Both the position numbers and the translations under genes were made by a program. The notes below the pieces were generated by a model. That model worked only from the letters and a program-made list of their open reading frames with translations, had not been told where the DNA came from and searched no databases. From assembly GCF_041146395.1 (NCBI RefSeq), contig NC_091008.1, forward strand, positions 5,159,501 to 5,223,500: DNA of 64,000 nucleotides, given 5' to 3'. Below, piece after piece: positions 1 to 12,257 of this stretch (position 1 is its first letter; each line of letters begins with the position of its first letter). Source of the stretch: Eulemur rufifrons (Eukaryota; Chordata; Mammalia; Primates; Lemuridae).

Positions 1-399
1 GTTCTGGGTGATACAAAGTGTATGAACATTTCATCGAAGAATTCTGCATAATGAACATAACTGTATTGAAAGGATAAAAACCAAATGAGTCACTGGAAAA
101 TTGTTAGCGTGGCGTTAACAACATCACTAATCTGCAGATAAGCCTTCCTGCCAGAGTTTTCAGGATCTTTCAGAAAAGACTGTGGAGAGCTGTGCAAAAC
201 AAAGTTTAGATAGAAACTGGTAAACACAGTAAGAAATTACGTAGCACACTTGATTTTCTTTCCTGTTCTCCCCCGCTCCTGCTAGATCCCATTTCTGAAG
301 ATGATATACAATATGCAGCATATGGTATGCAAGTAAGTTAAAGAACTATGATAGTCTCCACGTTGGCAAACGTCTTTACCAAAAACACGGCACTCAGGC

Positions 400-985
400 C
401 TGAGAGTAATTTTTTTCACTCCTCCTACTCTGAGTCCACTGGATACTTAAGCATCTCTCTCCAGTCCAGCCCTCTCCTCCAGGGCTTTGCTGCGCTCCTG
501 TTAAACCCCCTTCTCTACCACCTCGTTAATGTGACATTCACTTACGGGCCACTCTGCATTTGGTCTCCTTCCATCCTTTCTGCACACCGCTGCCTACATG
601 AACTTCCTAAAAGGTGAATGGGTTCATACCTTTCCTCTGCTTAAATATCCTTCAGTGGCTCTGTGTAGCTTTTGGGAAGATTCCAAGCTTTGGTAATTGT
701 CACATAAGTCGTGCTTCCTAGACCTCCGGATGCCAAAGGGCTTTCTTCTCTCTGGTCTCCTCCCCAGTCCCCATCCCAAAACTCAGAGCTCAGTGTGCCT
801 GCCCTTGGCATTAGGTCCCCTTTTTCTATTCCTCAAAGCACTTCTATAATAGCACTTTTTCATAGAACTGACCAACAATCCTTGTAATAGTCTGATTACT
901 TCTTTATTCACGCTAAATGCATTTTATCACGCTCGTAGCTGGCACATGGTAATTGCTCAGTGAATTCTTTTGAGTTCATTAATTT
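400..985 (+). repeat. L2 LINE, 3' part
   Basis: Old, diverged L2. The run includes a 'cttaaatatccttcagtggctc' region, a 'tctataatagcac' region, and the terminal 'agctggcacatggtaattgctcagtgaat' wording typical of the L2 3' end. The left edge is approximate. Bases 1-400 show nothing recognisable. Confidence 0.7.
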
Positions 986-1345
986 ATTCATTCACATAAT
1001 AGTTTTTGAGTGCCAGACAATGTCCTAGATGCTGGGGATACAACAGTGAACAAAATAAGACAAAAATGCATGCTATATGGACTCCAGTGGATGGAAAAAG
1101 ACAGTAAACAAACAAACAATGCAAAGTTGTGTCAGGTGGTAAGCGCTAAAGCAAAGAGAGGGATGTGGATGGGGAGAAGTGGACGTGGCAGCAATTTAAA
1201 TTGGGGGATTGGTGAAGGCCTCAGGGATAAAGAGGTCAAGCAGGAAGCCACGCATATAGAAGGGGGAAGAACGTTCCAGACAAGGAATAGCAAGTGCAAA
1301 GGCCAAGAACTGGGCACATGCTAAGTGTGTCCAAAGAACACCAAG
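986..1345 (-). repeat. L2 LINE, inverted copy
   Basis: Reverse complement of an L2 3' end: 'tattcattcacataatag', 'gtgccagacaatgtcctagatgctggg', then 'ggaatagcaagtgcaaaggcc'. It abuts the plus-strand L2 tail to tail. Frames read on both strands here are chance frames in the repeat. Confidence 0.75.
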
Positions 1346-2984
1346 AGAGCCGTAAGTGAGCAGGAGGAGACGGGGATGCGGACAGGGAGGAGAGACTGCA
1401 TTTGTATGGCCATTCAGGTGCTCATAAACACAAAGTTTACTTTGAGTATGATCAAAATTATAGAAATGAATATATAAAGCAAAGCAAGTTTTTTTCTTAT
1501 CCCATAGATAATAGTGTCTCAAGACAGGAATGGCAAGACTTTTTACTCTTGTTCACCTGAGTCATTCTAACAGTACTGCCCTGTCTTAACGGCCTGCAGA
1601 TTACCCCTAAGTGCAAGAGTCAGTGGAGGAATTCAGTTCATGGCTTTTATATTAAAACAGCAAAGCAGAAATCATCTTAATTATATGATATCTGTCATTA
1701 ACACCGAGAGTGTTGTTTATGTGTGTGTAGGCCTGAGTGCTCTAATGCATTGCAGAAGGCCCATATGCAAACAGTACATAGGATTCTCAACCCAAGTTAA
1801 TCTTCAAAACAAGCAGGTAGGAAAAGAATGATTCTATGACTATTATGCATTGACTGTACTTGCTAGTTTGCAAAAGAAAAAATAACGATAATTTTAAAAA
1901 GCCTTTCTTTGATAGAGCACGGAATGGGAAAAAATTAACGAATTTTTCTGACACTACCGATGTTAGCACAAATTTGATTGAGGTATTAATTACTTAAACA
2001 GGATGCAGAGTTTTTAAATGATGTGCTTTAGGATGCCTCTTGGGACGTGTTTTAAGGCGAGTTCTGGTTGCCTGCTATTAGGAAATGATGCAGGGGGCGG
2101 ACACAGTTCCTGTTCTGTCCCTGATGGCTAACAGTAAAATCTGAAGCTCTGAGAGCTGCTGGTCATTTCTGGATACATGAATATACAACCAGCTTCTGTA
2201 ATAAAAAGCACAGGGAACAAAAAAGAGGTGGTCCATCTGTGAAGGGGAGGATAAATGCCCCAAACTATTAAGCCATTTAAAATGATTTCTTTTTTTGAGT
2301 TAAGAATTTTTCCATGATTTAATAAAAGTTAGGCAGAAGGAAGAAAATACTTTTTTTAAAGTCTGGTTCCAAAGGGAAGAATGATAACATGTATAATCTA
2401 ACTTACGGACTCATAAAACATTAGTACCAGACTTTCTCAAGGGTTTGGTGCAACAGACTTTAATTACTATTTTTTGAAAGATTATTAACCTGGTCAAATG
2501 CATCACAAGATCCCAAAATACATAAACTGGGTTTATAAGCGTAAGAGGAAATTTAAAACAAATAATGGAAATTTGTCTTACTTAAGAAGGAATCATTTAA
2601 GATGCATTTATATAAAATTCCGAGTTCTGCTCGGATGTTTGATGTGGGAAGGTTAAGGAACATAAACTCTCAGCCACTATTATATGTATGTCTGGAGTGC
2701 AATTCAAGTGATGTTTTATAAGATTCAGATTTCATAACTTAAGTGTGTGGAAATGGCAAACTGGAAACCAGTGGGGAATGTTCTAGAATATAAGAGTTTG
2801 TGCTGAAATGTTTTCTGTGTAAGAGCTGATGATGATTTAGGTGAACTGGGTGCGGAGGAACAGCACACCCAGGGACAGAACAAGATAGTGCTGAGATGGG
2901 GAAGCCTCATCTCTCGTTTCAAGTCTCTCACGGATCCTGTCTTCAGTCACACTTCATCATTTACATTTTCCCAAGCAGTGCATA
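1346..2984. other. Unassigned intron
   Basis: No exon-like Gly-X-Y run, recognised repeat or RNA gene seen on either strand. AT-rich intronic sequence of COL25A1. Confidence 0.6.
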
Positions 2985-3290
2985 TTCTTCCCCGATTAGT
3001 CTTCATGTGAAATTCTTAATCATTCTTCAAGGCTCAGCAGTCATAACTCACTTCCTTCGTGGGCCTTCTCCGAGACGCCCAGACAGCTTGTTTTTATCCT
3101 TTGTGTTTCCCTAGCACATTTCAACAGGCTGTATTTTAATATGTTTACATATTTTTAAAATCGCTTGCCTAGATAGCGACTTCCTCAGGCCATATATTTT
3201 ACATCTTCAGCACCTAGGTTAGTGCCTAACAAATCAATAATTATTGACTAAGTAGGAACAACGAATGAATGAATTTAAAAATCGTTAAAT
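2985..3290 (+). repeat. L2 LINE, 3' end
   Basis: Ends with the L2 signature 'cttcagcacctaggttagtgcctaac ... aatcaataattattgac', followed by a 'gaatgaatgaat' tail. Upstream, 'cttcaaggctcagcagtcataactcacttcc' fits the conserved L2 3' segment. Confidence 0.75.
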
Positions 3291-4137
3291 TCTCTTTGCT
3301 GGGTTTCCACCATATTTCTATAATTTCTATTATTTGAGAAAGCTGCTCTAAAACCAAGAGTCTGTTAATAAGATGGCATGCTGTTAAATGTATTCATGAA
3401 TATTCAACGCAAAAAAGTTCTAAATGCAGTAATTATTTTTTAAAAAGAGTAAATGCCTTCTGACTTCCCTATCTCGTGGGCTGCTGACTTTTTGAGGAAA
3501 ATATTAAACCAGGATGATTCATTTATTGGGGTTTCTCAATATCATGAGGCTATGACCTCTTTAAGGGAGGTCTCTTAGAGCTCAGGAAATTAAAGAAGTA
3601 ATACATTTTTCTCACCACTTGACAAAACCAGAACCCAAGACTAAATATTGAGCATTAAATACCACCGGCGACTAAAGACAGGTTTAGGTATTTAAAAACC
3701 TATGGTTTGATCACGTCCCAAAACAGAGACTCTGTGTCACCTCTCACCAGATAGCCACGGCTAAACTTAGCTCACTCTGTCTCTTCTAAATATTTAATAA
3801 ATTTCTTATTGCTAACCCCAAAATGGAAATGACCCAAAAAGAAAGAAAAATTAACAGGCTTCTCTGCCCTCTGTGATTGAACACAACTTCCCTTGAGCAC
3901 CATAAAGGAAACAAATTTATGGTTCACAAAGGCCTATCACCCTACACTACTCAGTAAAAAATGTTTCCACTGAGTTAAGTGTAAGTGCTTTTCCCATTTT
4001 AAATCAACAGTGCTGAGAAACATCGGCTGCTAGCATTTAAATATCCTGTGATCCACAGAAGAAGGTCTTAAATTTAAAATGATAATATATACTCATGTAC
4101 TCTTCAGAGCTGTTTTCTATCAAGGTAGATTGGGAGT

Positions 4138-4323
4138 GTCAAATAGAACTTTCTACAGTGACGGAAACATTCCGTATCGGCCAATCCAATAGGACAGCCA
4201 CTAACCACATATGGCTACTGGGCACTGAAATGTGGATAGTACAATTTTTAGATAATGAATTTTTAATTTTATTTAATTAAAATTAAAATTTAAATAGCCA
4301 CATGTAGCTAGTAGTTACCGTGA
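4138..4323 (+). mobile_element. Small non-autonomous DNA element, probably hAT type
   Basis: Carries 'caaatagaactttctacagtgacggaaacattc', then 'agccactaaccacatatggctac', and later 'agccacatgtagctagtagttaccg' in near-inverted order around an AT-rich near-palindromic middle. This is the wording of a common mammalian MER-type element; I did not settle the family name. The termini are eroded. Confidence 0.6.
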
Positions 4324-5924
4324 CTTATTTATTCTGATGCTGTTTCTTTCTGTGAAGTGCTAAGCTAGATAATTTCTAAGATTTCTTCTATATCTTTTAC
4401 ATCCTACTTGAAAAATACCCACACAGTGTGATTAGAAATTGATGCAATTATTCTTCCACTGTCCTCATGAAAATCATTGTTTTAGTTATGCCATGCATGT
4501 TCGTGAGCACACATGTTCTCCAAGTAATCTATAATACATAAATGAATATAAGAAGATGCACAAGCAAAGCAGTTTTGCAGTAATTCTGTTGCATTTATCT
4601 TGCCTAATCCTACCCCTGGAGTGCAATGACATCAGTTGGGAGAAAAATATAAAGCTTATTTCTTTGTAATTGTATCTGATGTATTGAGTGAGTAATTGAT
4701 ATCATTTAGTCACTCAGTTTACTGAATACATTGAGTACCAACAATATTCTATTAATGGCTGTGGAAGAGGGGAGAAATCTAACTTAGCTTGGGGAAGTGT
4801 GAAACTGTATGTACCTGTGTGAAGTTTTCTCAAAGGAGGTGACCAAAGCAGAAGTCTATTTTTTTAAGGCTCCATTCAGACACACAGACCCTGTGCTTTT
4901 TAGATATGGGTAAGAAGGCTCCTGCCTCGGGGCCCATGCTTTAAAGGGCTCTTCTCTGGTTGTCCTTCTCATGGGGTCAGGAATCCATGAGTCTAAAGGG
5001 GACATGTTCCCCTGAACCCTCTCCCCACCCCCTGCCCTGATGTTAGACTGTATTTTGGGTACCAGGGGCCCCGCAATCCTCTGCCCCAATGACGTGAGCT
5101 CACTTCAGAGACTATGGCTGCCTCTTTCCTGGGTCTGCTCTGAAGGTGAACGGCACCACCGGTGCACACAGCGAATTGGAAGAAAAGGCAAAGAAGTGGG
5201 TATTTTGAGTGGTGTGGATGAAAGTTGGCCCTGTGAGTCTCCAAGAACCTGAGTCTTACAAAGTTAGAGCCTGAATCTTATAAAGTTGAGAGAGAGAGGA
5301 AGGTATGGGAGAGAAGGAAAGCAGGCCTGGGGCTTAGCGCTAGGGCTGGGCATGGCTGTCCTTACGGTGCCACATTCCGGCTTTGAACTCCAAGGAGTGC
5401 AAGAGTTCTGGATTTGAACTTTCCAAGTCGTTATGAGAGTAACAGCTATGAAGGTCAGAGGATAGAACACATTTTACTTAACAGTTTATTCGCTGGGTTT
5501 ATAACTTTTAAATATTTAGACATTTTTGTATAAGGACTTCTATTTGTTCTCTTGTCCTAAGTTTGCAAATGTAAAGCACAGACTTCAAATGGACCTAACT
5601 TTATTTTGAAAGGTTTCTTTTTCATCTCGTGATGAAATATGAGAATTTGATGAGAGAGATTAAATATAATTTCTTTAATATTCTCATACAAGTCACATGT
5701 TTTGCTTCATTATAGTTACAATAGGTTGGATTCTACAGTTAAAAGAAATGATAACTAGAGAAGTTCATTATAGTTTTGAAGAAGAAGACAGTTTTTAAGA
5801 ATTTCTTTCATTAAAACTTAACATATGACTGTTCATTGCATTTAACTATTTACAGAATTATAATGGATAAATATAATAGGCATCTGTGCATATATAATGA
5901 CAACATAGTAGGATGACAGGACTT
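4324..5924. other. Unassigned intron
   Basis: No supported gene or repeat. Overlapping frames at 4856-5470 lie on both strands and have no splice context or recognisable domain. Confidence 0.6.
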
Positions 5925-6030
5925 CAGAGCTGTAAAGGAACTTATTTAATCTCACCACTTACTATAGACGAGGAACCTAAAGCTTAGATATCTTAACTTG
6001 TCCAATATGATACAGCTTATTAGACCTCTA
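5925..6030 (-). repeat. MIR SINE fragment
   Basis: 'gacgaggaacctaaagcttagatatcttaacttgtcc' is the reverse complement of the conserved MIR core. Old and diverged. Confidence 0.6.
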
Positions 6031-7539
6031 ACTGGAACCAGTGTAGAGAGAGTTAATAGAGCTGATTCACAGTGTAGAGATCATTAAGAAAAACAAAATG
6101 AAAAACTGAGAGAATACAGTCATTTACTCAGCTGTTTAGACTACCTTTGTGTCTGCATGTTCTATGATTGTGCTTCTAAATCACTGTTGAAAATGCTCTC
6201 CCACGTTGACGTTTTGTTTCTAGGAGACAGAACCAGCCTCAAAGGAAAGTCAAATGTTCTAATACCACATTGAGGCACCTCTGGAGAAGTCTGTGCACAC
6301 AGGAGTCAACACAGAGAGTGTTTTCTTGGGCGGGGCAACTGGGAGAGGCAGCGGTGGGACAGCGCCAGGAGAAGGTGGCATCACTTGTCTACTTTCTCTG
6401 GGTCCATTTGGAAAACAGCATTACAGGCTCGGACAAAAGCACCACGGAGGTGGGAAGAGCCCTGTAGCGGTGCCATTTATATGCACTGCATGGACAGTCA
6501 GATCAAGTGAGGACAATACAGCATTAGGATGGTTGCTACGGCGTCTCAGCAGGCAGGGCGCACACCCCAAGTGCATGCAGTTTCACCAAACAAGATTTCA
6601 TCGTCAAAATCCAGCCTAAGAACTAACCCCATTGAGACGATTTTGGTCATTTTTGTTATTTTTTTTATATTTTAATAGCTATTTACATTTCTGAAAAGCC
6701 AAAAGATAAAGATCACTTGTGCTAGGATTCAGAACTCTACCCTTTCCAATTGCGGTCAATCCTTGATTTTATTCTTGGGTCCAGTTTTATAAGAGAGAGC
6801 GGTTCTCTCCTTATTTAGATGAAGTCAAATTTATTTATGCGCGAGATTCTGTCTTTTAAAATCTCATCCTGAACTTCTCAGAAAACCCAGAGGTCATGTT
6901 TACAGAACAGAGGCGCAGGAGGACTCAACAAACGTGGACCTGCTTGAGCTGCAGGTTTATTTTTCTAATCTATCCTGGACGCTGTTGATCTTCAGATGAT
7001 GATTTTTGCAATATAAACTACATACCCTGGATTACGAAAACGAATCCCCTATCTGACACACTCATGAACAGTTCTCTAAGAGCTAATTTTAGACAGTTTC
7101 TAGCTTCTTTATGTCAACATCAGAGACATGTTAAATTTATAAAAATTCTCCAGTGCCTCTTAAGAGGCACTCTCGAAAGCAAGCGCTCGTCCTCGATAAA
7201 CCAGCAACTGTAGTGGCTTTTGTGTAATGTGGAAAAGATGAGAGCGGTGGTCCTTATTATTTGTTCTTTGTTTGCACTGGTGGGTGAGGAGGGGAATGTT
7301 ATGAAAAATTGATAATGTACGATGATGTGATATATAGGAGAAGGAGGTCAGAACAACAATAACAGCAACAACGAATAGGACAAAAGCAACAAACTGCACT
7401 CTCAATGGCAGTATTTGGACATGCTGTAATTTCACTGGTACCTATTAGTCAACTGTTCTTAGCCCTTACGTTTCTTACTCTTTCTGTATGCCAAGTTTTA
7501 TCACTGGACATTTGTTTTCACAGTAATACTTCTCATTTG
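6031..7539. other. Unassigned intron
   Basis: Nothing recognised. The stretch 6270-6620 is more GC-rich than its surroundings and contains two overlapping open frames, but no motif, splice pair or family resemblance was seen. Confidence 0.55.
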
Positions 7540-7730
7540 TAGCACTCTCTGTAGTTTATAAGACATTTCATTTTATTATTTCACTTGCTTCTCACCATAA
7601 TTCAATAGACTAGGAATTATTACCTACATTTTATAGATCAGTAAAAAGGATCACAGACCATAGTCATAGACCCCGAAGTAGTTCCAAAACTAGAACTACT
7701 GGTACTTTTCTCCCTACCAGACTCTGAGTT
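7540..7730 (-). repeat. MIR SINE
   Basis: 'ggaattattacctacattttatagatcagtaaaaagg' followed by 'agtagttccaaaactag' is a diverged MIR in reverse orientation. Confidence 0.6.
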
Positions 7731-8149
7731 AACACACACACATACATACAATTTGAAAGAAAATTTCCAAGGGAATTTTTCTCCTCATGAAAATTACAAT
7801 TATGTTTCTAGCATCCTCTTCTCTCTATGAGATGGGTTGAAATATACAGGTGCTATTCAAGTAAACAAACAGAAATAGTGATTTTTTTTTTAAATGATAG
7901 GTTTTAGATCAGAGAAATATTTCATGTTAAGCAAATATAAAATATAGAAATTCAGTTTGCTGGGGAGAAGAATTAGGGGACTATACCGCTTTACACAAAG
8001 ACTTTGAATAGGATTGCTTTAAGCAGCAAAATTTCCCAGCACATTTAAAATACGTTGATTTATGAAAATCTGATTTATATAAAACTTTACAGGAACGCAT
8101 CTGTTATATAAATCCTTGCTCACCTGTAATTTACTCTAGAGAGAACAAG

Positions 8150-8330
8150 TGAGTGATAATAATAACATACTCATACAGTTCTTCATTATGTATTTTAAAG
8201 TGCTTTCCCCTAATTTATGGCATTTGTCTTTGGCAACCTTTTAAGGCAGTCAGAGAGGGTATTATCATTTCTTTACAGATGAGAAATTGAGAGGTTAAGT
8301 GACTTGCCCAAGGTCAGACAGACATTCATT
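8150..8330 (-). repeat. MIR SINE
   Basis: Well preserved core: 'cagatgagaaattgagaggttaagtgacttgcccaaggtcagacag', the reverse complement of MIR. Upstream 'gtattatcatttctttacag' agrees. Confidence 0.85.
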
Positions 8331-8414
8331 CATTTACCGCCATCTGAGTGATGTAGTTTTAAGAGGGTAGTTAAGGAAACAAGATTCTTCCTTTTTTTTT
8401 TTCTTTTAACCAGC

Positions 8415-8745
8415 TGTGAAGGCTATTAAAACAGAGGTGGATGATCTCACAAATACAACGTTGAATGAAAAAAGCCAGACACAAAAGTATACCAACTGTA
8501 TGATTCGATTAATATAAAATTCAAATGCAGGCAAAACTAATCTGTGATGACAGAAGTCGGAATGGTTGTTACCTGTGGGATGGTTACCAAGGTAAAGGAG
8601 GTTTATTAGAATGTTCTAGTACTTGATCTGGTTTATACATAGTTATGTTCACTGTGTGAAAATTCACTGAGGTATATGCTATGATTTGTCTACTTTTCTT
8701 TATATATTATAGAAGTTTTCTCTTAAAAATGACTCTACATCTTTA
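8415..8745 (+). mobile_element. L1M LINE, 3' end fragment
   Basis: 'gttgaatgaaaaaagccagacacaaaagtatacc', 'aggcaaaactaatctgtgatgacagaagtc' and 'ggttgttacctgtggg' are typical of the 3' end of old mammalian L1 subfamilies. Non-coding, 5' truncated. Confidence 0.75.
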
Positions 8746-9296
8746 AACAAGTAATTTTCAATTGTACTTTAGAAGATCCTTAAATATATCTATCCTTGGA
8801 ACATTTGTGATTTCAATTAAGTTTCTTAGCTGCATTTTAAAAATGAGAACATGAACTAAATCTGAAGAATTTAAAGAGGATAGAAAAGGTTTATAGAAAA
8901 AAATATCCAGTGTTATCTTCATCTGAGAAAGTTTCTAGACGAAATGGGAAATTGGACACCCTAAGATAATAACAGTTCATTTAAGACTAGGTCATATATA
9001 TTTAATGATGTCAAACTAGGAATTATAGGGCAAGGGGATTATGTTGTTATTCACACAGCATATCTAGAGAGTATATATAAATGCAAGGAAGATAAACATA
9101 TAATTCCAAAAACAATTTCCATTTTATTTTAGAATATTGTATATTAGGATGCTCCCGTGGGCATCAGGGAAGAAAGCCGATGCCAGTGACAAAACTTGCA
9201 TAATCTGTGCATACCTGGGACACTCAAGGGCTCCTGGGCACCCCAAGTAGCTTTCCATATAAGAATGTGCAGAAGGAATATGTTTTGACCATTTTC

Positions 9297-9634
9297 TTTT
9301 TTTTTTTTTTTTTTTTTGTTGAGACAGAGTCTCACTTTGTTGCCCAGGCTAGACTGAGTGCCGTGGCGTCAGCTTAGCTCACAGCAACCTCAGACTCCTT
9401 GGCTTAAGCGATCCTACTGCCTCAGCCTCCCGAGTAGCTGGGACTACAGGCATGCGCCACTATGCCCGGCTAATTTTTTCTATATAGATTTTTAGTTGTC
9501 CATATAATGTCTTTCTATTTTTAGTAGAGACGGGGTCTCGCTCAGGCTGGTCTCGAACTCCTGACCTTGAGCAATCCACCCGCCTCGGCCTCCCAGAGTG
9601 CTAGGATTACAGGCGTGAGCCACCGCGCCCGGCC
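9297..9634 (-). mobile_element. Full-length Alu SINE, strepsirrhine type
   Basis: Starts with a long poly-T (the tail of a minus-strand copy), has both monomers, and ends 'gagccaccgcgcccggcc'. Between the monomers it carries the 'gttgtccatataatgtctttc' linker and 'cgctcaggctggtctcgaac' typical of lemur and galago Alus. It is flanked by a 9-bp direct repeat accattttc (9288-9296 and 9637-9645). Many CpGs are intact, suggesting a fairly young insertion, in sense with COL25A1. Confidence 0.93.
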
Positions 9635-9940
9635 CAACCATTTTCCAGAATACAAATTATATGTACATTCAATTGCTTAAAGCAGTTTCAAAATTTATAT
9701 TATAGTTTTCCAAGAATCCTTCCTACTCTGTGACTCCATACTACTGAGCTAATGCTGAACTTCTCTGCAGTTACCACCGAAGACAAATGTTTTGTTTAAT
9801 TTTTACATATGGTTTTTTTCCTTCTCCTTTCACCTTATTCCTTAAAAAAAAAACAAAACCCATTATACTACCAAAAATTATCTGTATCAAGTATCTATCT
9901 TGCTATTATAGCTCAGGAACAGAGAATTTCCAGGTGATGG

Positions 9941-10003
9941 GTGATCAGATTTGGTCTCAGGGTGGTCAGATTTGGTCTCAGGGTGGTCAGACTGGGTGTC
10001 AGG
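9941..10003. repeat. Tandem repeat, 21 bp x 3
   Basis: Three adjacent 21-bp units at 9941-9961, 9962-9982 and 9983-10003. The first two differ at one base; the third has diverged. On the plus strand they read as a seven-residue repeat (GQIWSQG) inside a chance frame 9787-10170, with no other sign of coding. Confidence 0.85.
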
Positions 10004-10667
10004 GCACCTCCATTTCCCCAGAGACTGTTCCAAGGCAGCTCCACAGACAGCTAAGTTGGGGGCTTTTTCCCAGGAGACCCGCTGACGGCGTCCCACGCAG
10101 AAAGAAGCCTTTGATTTTTAACTCATTCACAAGTTTGTTCCCAACCAACTGTCATCCTCCAGTCGGTTAGTTTCACTAGGACCTAGTTAACTATATTTTT
10201 AAAGTAAATTTTATACCTGGCACACCTGCATGCTCAGTGCCAAACAGTATGTATTAGAGAATATTCTAGAATGCACATTCTCAAGCTTGTTGCGATCCCC
10301 TGCCAGCTCCCTGGCAGTCTCTGAGCCCACCCGTTCTGCCTGCAGGATGAGTGTGAGCTGTCCTCCGGCATTTGGGCTGTTACAGAATTGCCCTGTGTTT
10401 CCCTACAGTGTGTGCGTCATCAGGCAGGTTAGGAAGGCAGCTCAAGAGCAGAGACAGGGAGAGGCGGGTTGAAGGAATTCCACTCTCTGGGGCCCAACTG
10501 AACAAACATCTTTTCTGCTGGCAAAAGATAAACAAATCACAGGGAACTGGGCCCTGTGTGTCTGTGAGCAAGTCCACATGGAATCATTGCATGACCTTTT
10601 CTTAATGACAGAGATGCAACAGGCACAACTTTTGCTCTCTGGGTGAAGGCCTTCAGCAACAAAAACA

Positions 10668-10686
10668 ACCACCACCACCACCACCT
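10668..10686. repeat. (ACC)n microsatellite
   Basis: Short run of about six ACC units. Confidence 0.85.
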
Positions 10687-10960
10687 CCTTGAAATGCTAC
10701 CCAAGGTTTGCTATGCTAATTCATAGTTAGTCACACCTGATCCCTTGGAACATTTAAAAATGCATTTCTATTTAAGCTAATAGGCATATCCCTAAATTTA
10801 ACCTCTCTTATAACAGAGTTGCTTAAATTAACTTCTCTCCTTTGACCTTTTTCAGCGTCTCTCTGTCAGTCCCCCGCCTGGAATCTCTTTCTTTTTCTCC
10901 CGCATCAGTTCTGTAGATGTGTGGCCTTTAGCATATAGTGGTGTAAATAGGTCATCTTAC

Positions 10961-11139
10961 TTTTTTTTTTTTTGTAATTTATGATTTTAGAGACAGGGTC
11001 TCGCTCTGTCGCCTGAGCTAGAGTGCAATGGCATGATTACAGCTCCTTGCAGCCTTGAACTCCTGGGCTCAAGCGATCCTCCTGCCTCAGCCTCCTGAGT
11101 AGCTGGGACTACAGGTGCACACCACCGTGCCTGGCTAAT
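10961..11139 (-). mobile_element. Free left Alu monomer (FLAM-like)
   Basis: Poly-T, then 'gagacagggtctcgctctgtcgcc' through 'gtgcctggctaat', i.e. only the left Alu arm with no right arm. It is flanked by a 7-bp direct repeat atcttac at 10954-10960 and 11140-11146, which supports insertion as a monomer rather than later deletion. It lies about 150 bp downstream of the 36-nt COL25A1 exon. Confidence 0.8.
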
Positions 11140-11288
11140 ATCTTACCTTATAACTTTCACTAATTTTTACTTTTTTGTTATAGTCTGTCATATGACAGAT
11201 AACATTTGTCACGCACAATCTTGACCAGTTTTAATAACGTGGCCTCCCATTATTTTTAGTACGGAAAAAGATAAACTGAGATACTTGC

Positions 11289-11324
11289 CGTCAAGCCTTG
11301 TTCTCCTGGTTTCCCCGGCTCACC
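11289..11324 (-). CDS. COL25A1: COL25A1 exon, 36 nt, encodes GEPGKPGEQGLT; GC donor
   Basis: Twelve codons, GEPGKPGEQGLT, continue COL2 in phase. Human has GLM at the end as remembered; here the last codon is ACG, another Met/Thr difference of the CpG type. The acceptor is gttcttttttaag. The expected donor reads ACG|GCAAGT, so this intron would be of the GC-AG class. Position -1 and positions +3 to +6 match the strong consensus usually seen with GC donors. The only nearby GT (four bases further) would break the phase kept by every other exon. The next human exon (starting GPLG) was not found before position 1. Confidence 0.9.
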
Positions 11325-11814
11325 CTTAAAAAAGAACAGTGATCGTTTTAATAATGCTGTAAACATAAAAAACAACTTCAGGCATCTTTTTTTTTTTCTT
11401 CTTCCTAATACCCACTGGACATGTGAATGTCAAGTATATTTTTCAGGTTAAATAGAGAAATACAAACAGCACAATTAAAAGAGAGTTAATATTCTTTCTT
11501 CAAATGAATTTTATAAACATTTCAGGATTTTAAAAATTTAGTCTGGATTATCATGTCTCCTTTATGGTGACATAAAAATGATGATGTGGTATCTTCTTTA
11601 TGAGAACTCAGAACTTTCATATGTGGGACAGAGAGACAATTGCTCTTAGGGCAGGAATTTAATAAAATGAGCAGAGATTGATTTTAAATTTTGACCTTCC
11701 TGGATTAATGATGGCTGAAGTAACATGTTTTATTAAAATTGATAGGGAAAATTCTGTCATATCATACCAATATCACCATTTTCTAATAATCAGATTAATA
11801 TGGAATTGATTCTT

Positions 11815-12112
11815 TTTCTTTTTTTTGAAACAGGGTCTTGCTCTGTTGCCCGGGCTAGAGTGAGTGCAGTGGCATCATCATAGCTCATAGCAACCTCAAA
11901 CTCCTGGGCCCAAGTCATTCTTCTGTTTCAGCCTCCGGAGTAGCTGGGACTACAGGTGTGCGCCACAACCCCTGGATAATTTTTCTGTTATTTTTGTAGA
12001 GACAGGGTCTTGCTCTTGCTCAGGCTGGTTTTGAACTCCTGATCTCAAACAATCCTCCTGCCTCAGCCTCCCAGAGTGCTAGGATTACAGGTGTGAGCCA
12101 CCTCGCCCAGCC
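11815..12112 (-). mobile_element. Alu SINE, both monomers, diverged
   Basis: Minus-strand Alu with tail at the left and 'gtgtgagccacctcgcccagcc' at the right. It has 'gtcttgctcttgctcaggctgg', the strepsirrhine form of the right arm, but not the longer linker. More diverged than the copies at 9.3 and 57.5 kb. No clear target duplication seen. Confidence 0.88.
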
Positions 12113-12257
12113 TAACGTTTTATTGTCATATTATAATGACAGTCATTGGCTAAAAATATTTTTCTGGAAAACTGTGCTTTTAAGGCCAATATATATAAAT
12201 GTTGCTGGGCTTTTAAAATAAGTATTTCCCAATTTATTTTTATAAAATCTTTTTTTA

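Noticed and set aside
6270..6619. Two overlapping plus-strand frames in GC-richer sequence
   Set aside because: No recognisable protein, no splice-site pair, and frames overlap in different phases.
9787..10170. 127-codon plus-strand frame with a seven-residue repeat
   Set aside because: The open length is due to the 21-bp tandem repeat; no start context, splice pair or family resemblance.
1..11288. Search for the next COL2 exon (expected to start GPLGPPGQKG in human)
   Set aside because: No minus-strand Gly-X-Y run with splice sites was found; the intron seems to continue beyond position 1.
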